From Pseudoxanthomonas sacheonensis (GTDB lineage Bacteria > Pseudomonadota > Gammaproteobacteria > Xanthomonadales > Xanthomonadaceae), in NCBI RefSeq assembly GCF_010093305.1, contig NZ_PDWS01000017.1:1-64000 (forward strand): a stretch of DNA of 64,000 nt, given 5' to 3'. Below, piece after piece: positions 60,262-64,000 of the stretch (its first letter is position 1; each line of letters starts with the position of its first letter). The notes below the pieces were generated by a model. The model did no database searches, had not been told where the DNA came from, and saw nothing but the letters and a program-made list of their open reading frames with translations. The translations under genes and the position numbers were made by a program.

Positions 60262-60936
60262 ATGCTTCCGCGAATCCATCCAGACAATGATGCCGAAGAC
60301 TGGCAAGGCCTGCAGATCATTTCCCGCGGCGCCAACCGTTTGTGCGCACGCGACCCCGGCGATCCTTCGCATTGCCTGAAGTTCGAGCTGCATTCCAGCG
60401 AACGAACGCGCGTCGGCGCGCGGCAACGCATGCGGCGCTGGCTGGCCGTCCGCTTCCCCCGCTTCGGCGAAAACGAAACCGAATTGCGCGCCTATGGAAA
60501 ACTCCGCGCGCGGCTGGGCACCGGCACTAATGCTTACCTCGCAGCGTGCCATGGCCTGGTGGATACGCCCCACGGAAGGGCGTTGCGCTGCGACTGCATC
60601 CTGCTGGACGACGGAACGCCCGCTCCCAGCCTGTATCGCTGCCTTTTCGATGAGCCGCGTTATCCGGCGGCAATGCTCTGCGCCGCAGTCGATGCTTTCG
60701 AAGCATGGCTGGTCCTCCATGAGGTCCCGCTATTCGACCTCAACGCAGGCAATTTCGTGGTGCTTCCTCACGGCGATCAGGCCAGGCTGATCTGCATCGA
60801 TACCAAATCGGTGCTGAGCGGCAAGGAAATCCTGCCGTTCTCGCGCTGGTCGCGGAGCCTGATGCGCCGCAAGATCGAACGCCGCGCGCAACGGCTGCGC
60901 CAGCGCATCCGCGCCGCGCTGGGCGAAGCGCAATGA
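60262..60936 (+). CDS. YrbL-like protein kinase-fold protein
   Basis: 224 residues with the pattern of the E. coli YrbL/PhoP-regulatory family: an N-terminal GANRLCARDP loop, CLKFELH (nucleotide-lysine region), ENETELRAYGKL and LFDLNAGNFVVL, equivalent to the catalytic D-x4-N loop, then ICIDTKS. The C terminus is Arg-rich and helical. YrbL-like proteins are thought to be regulated kinases of lipid or stress pathways; the substrate is unknown. ATG 60262 opens the homology. Confidence 0.72.
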   Translation: MLPRIHPDNDAEDWQGLQIISRGANRLCARDPGDPSHCLKFELHSSERTRVGARQRMRRWLAVRFPRFGENETELRAYGKLRARLGTGTNAYLAACHGLVDTPHGRALRCDCILLDDGTPAPSLYRCLFDEPRYPAAMLCAAVDAFEAWLVLHEVPLFDLNAGNFVVLPHGDQARLICIDTKSVLSGKEILPFSRWSRSLMRRKIERRAQRLRQRIRAALGEAQ

Positions 60937-60960
60937 AGCAGAGCGGGTCCCGCCACCGTT

Positions 60961-61040
60961 TGTAGGAGCGGGCCCTGCCAGCGACCGCTCCTGGCGTCAT
61001 CTTTCGACCAAGAGCGGCGCTGGCAGGGCCCGCTCCTACA
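60961..61040. repeat. Variant family C inverted repeat
   Basis: TGTAGGAGCGGGCCCTGCCA at the left and its exact mirror ending 61040. The inner sequence reads AGCGACC in place of CGCGAC, a compensated change kept in both arms. Confidence 0.88.
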
Positions 61041-61066
61041 GGATGGCGGGCGGTTTGCTCTGCGGA

Positions 61067-61576
61067 TCAGCGCAAGCTGTATCCGGATACCCGCCAGGTC
61101 TTGTCTTCGTCCAGATGGAACGAAACCAGTTCGCGCACGGCCTGCGGCGAACTGGCGAACTTGGTGGCGTAGACCACATTGACGTAATTGCCGGCAGGCA
61201 CCTGCCCGCCCGCCGGATAAAGGGCGCGGGTGACCGCCACCTGCTTGCGCTCGGTAACGGCGCCGAGCTTCTGCCGGTCCAGCGCGATCTGTTTGACGAA
61301 CTCATCCATGCCCACTGCGCCCTTCGCCACCGGGGAAGCGCCCGCCCAGACCTCGGCGGTCTTGTTCTGGTCCACCAACTGCACCACCTGCGCTGCGGCC
61401 TTGCTCATCTCCGCATCCTGGCGGGCGACCTGCGCCTGCTGCTCAGGCGTCAGTTTCTGCTGCGCAGCCTGCGGATTCTGGGCAGGCGCGCGCGCCGGCT
61501 GCGCCGGCTGTTGTGCGGAGGCCGCCCCGGCGAAAGCCAGCAGCAGCGAAGCGAGTACGAACTTCGAAGTTTTCAT
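61067..61576 (-). CDS. DUF4019-type exported protein
   Basis: 169 residues. Signal MKTSKFVLASLLLAFAGAASA, then a Gln/Pro/Ala-rich low-complexity stretch (about 25-60), and a C-terminal DUF4019-like domain with AEVWAGASPVAKGAVG, VTRALYPAGGQVPAGNYVNV and a WRVSGY tail. The family is common as small envelope proteins without known role. ATG 61576 begins the signal peptide; 11 upstream codons lack support. Confidence 0.8.
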   Translation of the reverse strand: MKTSKFVLASLLLAFAGAASAQQPAQPARAPAQNPQAAQQKLTPEQQAQVARQDAEMSKAAAQVVQLVDQNKTAEVWAGASPVAKGAVGMDEFVKQIALDRQKLGAVTERKQVAVTRALYPAGGQVPAGNYVNVVYATKFASSPQAVRELVSFHLDEDKTWRVSGYSLR

Positions 61577-61653
61577 ATGCTGTTCCTGATGTTGGGTGCC
61601 TGTGGGCATCCGCTAGTCTAGACCCGCGGACGCTACGCCACAGTCAAAGATGC

Positions 61654-62478
61654 TCAGCGAGCCGAGCTGGCGGCGACCTGGATTTCGACCCGACGATTGA
61701 GGGCCAGGCAGGCGATCAACGCATCGCGCGCCTGATCCTCGCAATCCTTGACCGGTTCGCTTTCGCCACGGCCTTCGGCGGTGATGGCCGAAGCCGTCAC
61801 GCCGCGGTCGACCAGGAACTCGCGGACCGTCTGCGCGCGCCGTTGCGACAACAGCTGGTTGGAGGCATCGCTGCCGATGCGGTCGGTATGGCCCACGATT
61901 CTGATCGACTCCTCGTCTGCGTCTTTTAGCTGCTTGGCGATTGCAGCCAGCTCTTCGCGGCCCCTGGGCAGGATATCTTCGGCGCCGTATTTCGCGAACT
62001 CGAAAAGGGCATCGGCCGACAGCTTGAACGTGCGTTCCTTCACTGGTTCCGCGACCGCCGGAGGCGCTTCAGCCAACAGATCGGCGCACGAGGCCGGCGC
62101 CCAATGGAAAGTCTGGGCGATGTAGTCCTTGTCGTAGACGACCTTGTACTGGCAGGTGATGATCTTGCCGTCCTTGCGGAAGTGGAACAGGTAGTCCCAC
62201 TCGCGCACGCCGACGTAGCCTTCATGGAAGTGCGGCCGGCCCAGCAGTTGATACAACTGGTCCTTGGTCATGCCTGGTCCCACCAGGCGCAGATCGCCCA
62301 GATTGGGGAAGGTGCCGCCCTTCAGCACGATGCGCGCGGGATCCGGAAAAATCACTTCGCCGGCCACGCCCTGCGGGCTGATGTCGCGGCTGACGTGGCG
62401 AGTACCGCAGGCCGAAAGCGCGAGTGCAGCGCCTGCCGTGAGCAAGAGCATGCTGCAGAACTTGAGTTGGTGTTTCAT
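61654..62478 (-). CDS. SmpA/OmlA plus OmpA-like peptidoglycan-binding lipoprotein
   Basis: 274 residues. Lipoprotein signal with lipobox LSAC, an SmpA/OmlA-type fold (about 55-130, GMTKDQLYQLLGRPHF and WDYLFHF), and a C-terminal OmpA domain (about 160-270) with VGHTDRIGSDASNQLLSQRR, the peptidoglycan-binding signature. It links the outer membrane to the cell wall and follows the adhesin gene on the same strand; it may anchor or help assemble the neighbouring trimeric autotransporter, which is inferred only from position. Confidence 0.88.
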   Translation of the reverse strand: MKHQLKFCSMLLLTAGAALALSACGTRHVSRDISPQGVAGEVIFPDPARIVLKGGTFPNLGDLRLVGPGMTKDQLYQLLGRPHFHEGYVGVREWDYLFHFRKDGKIITCQYKVVYDKDYIAQTFHWAPASCADLLAEAPPAVAEPVKERTFKLSADALFEFAKYGAEDILPRGREELAAIAKQLKDADEESIRIVGHTDRIGSDASNQLLSQRRAQTVREFLVDRGVTASAITAEGRGESEPVKDCEDQARDALIACLALNRRVEIQVAASSAR

Positions 62479-62563
62479 GTGTATTCCCCTTCGAATTTAG
62501 TGGATGGCTTTTGTCGGGCGGTATCGGTGCGTGCCCTTCCGCGAAGGAAGGGCACGCAGCCAG

Positions 62564-64000
62564 TCACCACTGGATGCCTGCACCGACGGAGAAGCCCCAA
62601 TCGCGCGAGGTGTTGCCGCTGGCCGATGCCTTGTAGACGTAGCGGCCGTTCTCGGTGATGCCCGACAAGCCGAAGGCCATGCCGTATTCGCCCTGGTAGC
62701 CACCGAAGCCCACCGACAGCATGCTCTTGCCCGGCAGATAAGCCTGCGGCAGGCCCGCCATGGCCATCGCCGAGGAAGTCGCGCCGCGGTAATTGCGTTC
62801 CATAGTCCACACGTCGTTGTCCAACTCGGCCAGGCGGCTGTCGGTGTACTGGTTGGCCTGGCTGACGGCGGAGTTCACGCCCGCGGTGAGCTGGTTGACG
62901 TTGACCGCATCGGTGCCGGCGATGCCCGGCGCCACACCGGTGATGGTGCGCCCGCCGATGTTCACTTCGCCGGTGGAGGTGCTGCTGCCCACGTAAGCGG
63001 CGTTGTAGTTGGTCTGCGCGCCACGCGTCGTGGCCGAACCCGCGCCCAGCGCCACGCTGTTGCCGTGGGTGGCCGAGGCGTTGTTGCCCAGTGCGGTGCT
63101 GTTGGTGGCCGATGCAGTGGAACCGGTGCCGATCGCCGTGCTGTTGTTGCCGCTGGCGTTGCTCTGGTTGCCCACCGCCAGCGCGTTGTTGCCGCTGGCC
63201 GCCGCGCCGTTGCCGCCGGCCGAGGAGTTGGTCCCCGTCGGCAACGGCTTGACGATCGGGCCTTCCTGACTGACCTGGAACATGCCATCGCCGCCGTTCT
63301 GCACGGCGGTGATGTCGCCGGTGATGTTGTTCACCGTATCGGTCAGGTTGGTGATGTCGCCCTGGATATCGACGATGTCGCCCCGGATGTCGGTGATATC
63401 GCCCTCGATGGTGGTGACCCGGTTTTCCAAGTTGGTAATGGCAGTGCTGTTGTTGGTATTGATACTGTTGAGGCCTGCAGTCAGCTGGCTTACGTTGACC
63501 GCATCGGTGCCGGCGATACCCGGTGCCACACCGGTGATGGTGCGCCCGCCGACGTTGACTTCGCCGGTGGAATTGCTGCTGCCCACATAGGCGGCGTTGT
63601 AGCCGGACTGCGCACCAACCGTGGTGGCCGAACCCGCGCCCAGCGCCACACTGTTGGCGTGGGTGACGGTGGCGCCGGCGCCCAAGGCCAGGCCGTTGTC
63701 GGCGGCAACGCTGGCGCCGCTGCCGATAGCCGTGCTGTCGGTTCCGTTGACTACCGCGCCATTGCCTTGGGCGATGGCGTTGTCGCCGGTGGCCGAGGCG
63801 CCGGTACCCACTGCGATGCTGTTGCTGCCGACGGCCAGTGCACCGTCGCCCGCCGCATAGCCGCCGTCGCCGCTGGCAACGGTGTTGGGACCGATGGCTA
63901 CCGCGTTCAAACCGCCGGCAACGGAGTCAGGATCGGTCGAGTTGGCGTGGAAGTACATGATGCCGCCGCCGCTGACGATGCTGTTGATCGCCAGGTTGGT
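62564..64000 (-). CDS. YadA-type trimeric autotransporter adhesin (5' incomplete)
   Basis: The 3' 479 codons of a trimeric autotransporter; the frame is open to the window edge with no stop, so the gene continues upstream. The C-terminal about 90 residues form the YadA anchor, ending in GAGIQW. N-terminal of it lie YadA-like head repeats (SVALGAGSATT, STAIGTGS, NSTALGNNAS) and a coiled-coil stalk (ITDIRGDIVDIQGDITNLT). A module of about 62 residues with GGRTITGVAPGIAGTDAVNV occurs twice, 198 codons apart. Surface adhesion or host contact is likely. Confidence 0.92.
   Translation of the reverse strand, partial: TNLAINSIVSGGGIMYFHANSTDPDSVAGGLNAVAIGPNTVASGDGGYAAGDGALAVGSNSIAVGTGASATGDNAIAQGNGAVVNGTDSTAIGSGASVAADNGLALGAGATVTHANSVALGAGSATTVGAQSGYNAAYVGSSNSTGEVNVGGRTITGVAPGIAGTDAVNVSQLTAGLNSINTNNSTAITNLENRVTTIEGDITDIRGDIVDIQGDITNLTDTVNNITGDITAVQNGGDGMFQVSQEGPIVKPLPTGTNSSAGGNGAAASGNNALAVGNQSNASGNNSTAIGTGSTASATNSTALGNNASATHGNSVALGAGSATTRGAQTNYNAAYVGSSTSTGEVNIGGRTITGVAPGIAGTDAVNVNQLTAGVNSAVSQANQYTDSRLAELDNDVWTMERNYRGATSSAMAMAGLPQAYLPGKSMLSVGFGGYQGEYGMAFGLSGITENGRYVYKASASGNTSRDWGFSVGAGIQW

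Noticed and set aside
10836..61040. Family A-E repeats as insertion sequences or integron sites
   Set aside because: They are short, carry no transposase and show paired hairpin arms typical of REP/BIME-like intergenic repeats; target duplications were not seen.

Overview
The window is a G+C-rich bacterial chromosome segment whose gene content points to the Lysobacteraceae (Xanthomonadaceae) of the Gammaproteobacteria. The evidence is protein-level resemblance: a tesB-linked 'pathogenicity-like' membrane protein, a minC-minD-minE run, LigE, Bpt, RlmKL, a trimeric autotransporter, and many short inverted intergenic repeats of the kind common in this family. I cannot name the genus from sequence alone. 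No tRNA, rRNA, CRISPR array, insertion sequence or prophage was recognised. Position 1 looks like a contig edge: bases 1-54 are an exact inverted copy of 129-182, and mfd lacks its true start.

Layout. 57-9,850: mfd, then small exported or membrane proteins, a SixA-like phosphatase, periplasmic DNA ligase LigE, endonuclease V, a pirin and aquaporin Z. 9,880-33,230: a large polyamine island. It holds a second pirin, succinate-semialdehyde dehydrogenase, the PotFGHI putrescine importer (with a DJ-1/PfpI gene between potF and potG), a putrescine-type transaminase, two glutamine-synthetase-like gamma-glutamylpolyamine synthetases, PuuD, PuuB, PuuC, the PuuR-like regulator, an omega-amino-acid:pyruvate transaminase and alanine dehydrogenase. 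Inside the island sit a pair of unrecognised proteins that look like catalytically dead type II dehydroquinases, an MHS-family transporter, a TRIC-type channel and a low-G+C DUF4304 gene. 33,386-45,900: housekeeping and envelope genes (rlmKL, hydrolase, MOSC, amidase, tesB, an ECF sigma factor fused to a membrane domain, EF-hand protein, PAP2-like protein, bpt, nuclease-like protein, purT). 46,015-48,036: an SPFH/ribbon-helix-helix/DUF4177/PH-like operon behind a striking double GATATC site. 48,046-54,726: peptidase, oxidoreductase, LysR/isochorismatase pair, DNA glycosylase, DUF423 and SRPBCC proteins. 54,928-56,795: a NarL-type response regulator and its histidine kinase. 56,942-59,489: an acetyltransferase and minCDE. 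59,586-64,000: a metallopeptidase-like protein, YrbL-like kinase, DUF4019 protein, OmpA-like lipoprotein and the 3' part of a YadA-type adhesin.

How the polyamine genes fit together: PotFGHI imports putrescine; PuuA-type ligases, PuuB, PuuC and PuuD convert it through gamma-glutamylated intermediates to GABA, and a direct transaminase route runs in parallel. Transaminases move the amino group to pyruvate, Sad oxidises succinate semialdehyde to succinate, and alanine dehydrogenase regenerates pyruvate. PuuR probably controls the island.

The other theme is repeats. At least five families of paired inverted repeats lie between genes. One copy has become coding sequence inside mfd, three supply the stop codon of a real gene, one sits nested inside another, and one leaks into the apparent N terminus of puuB.
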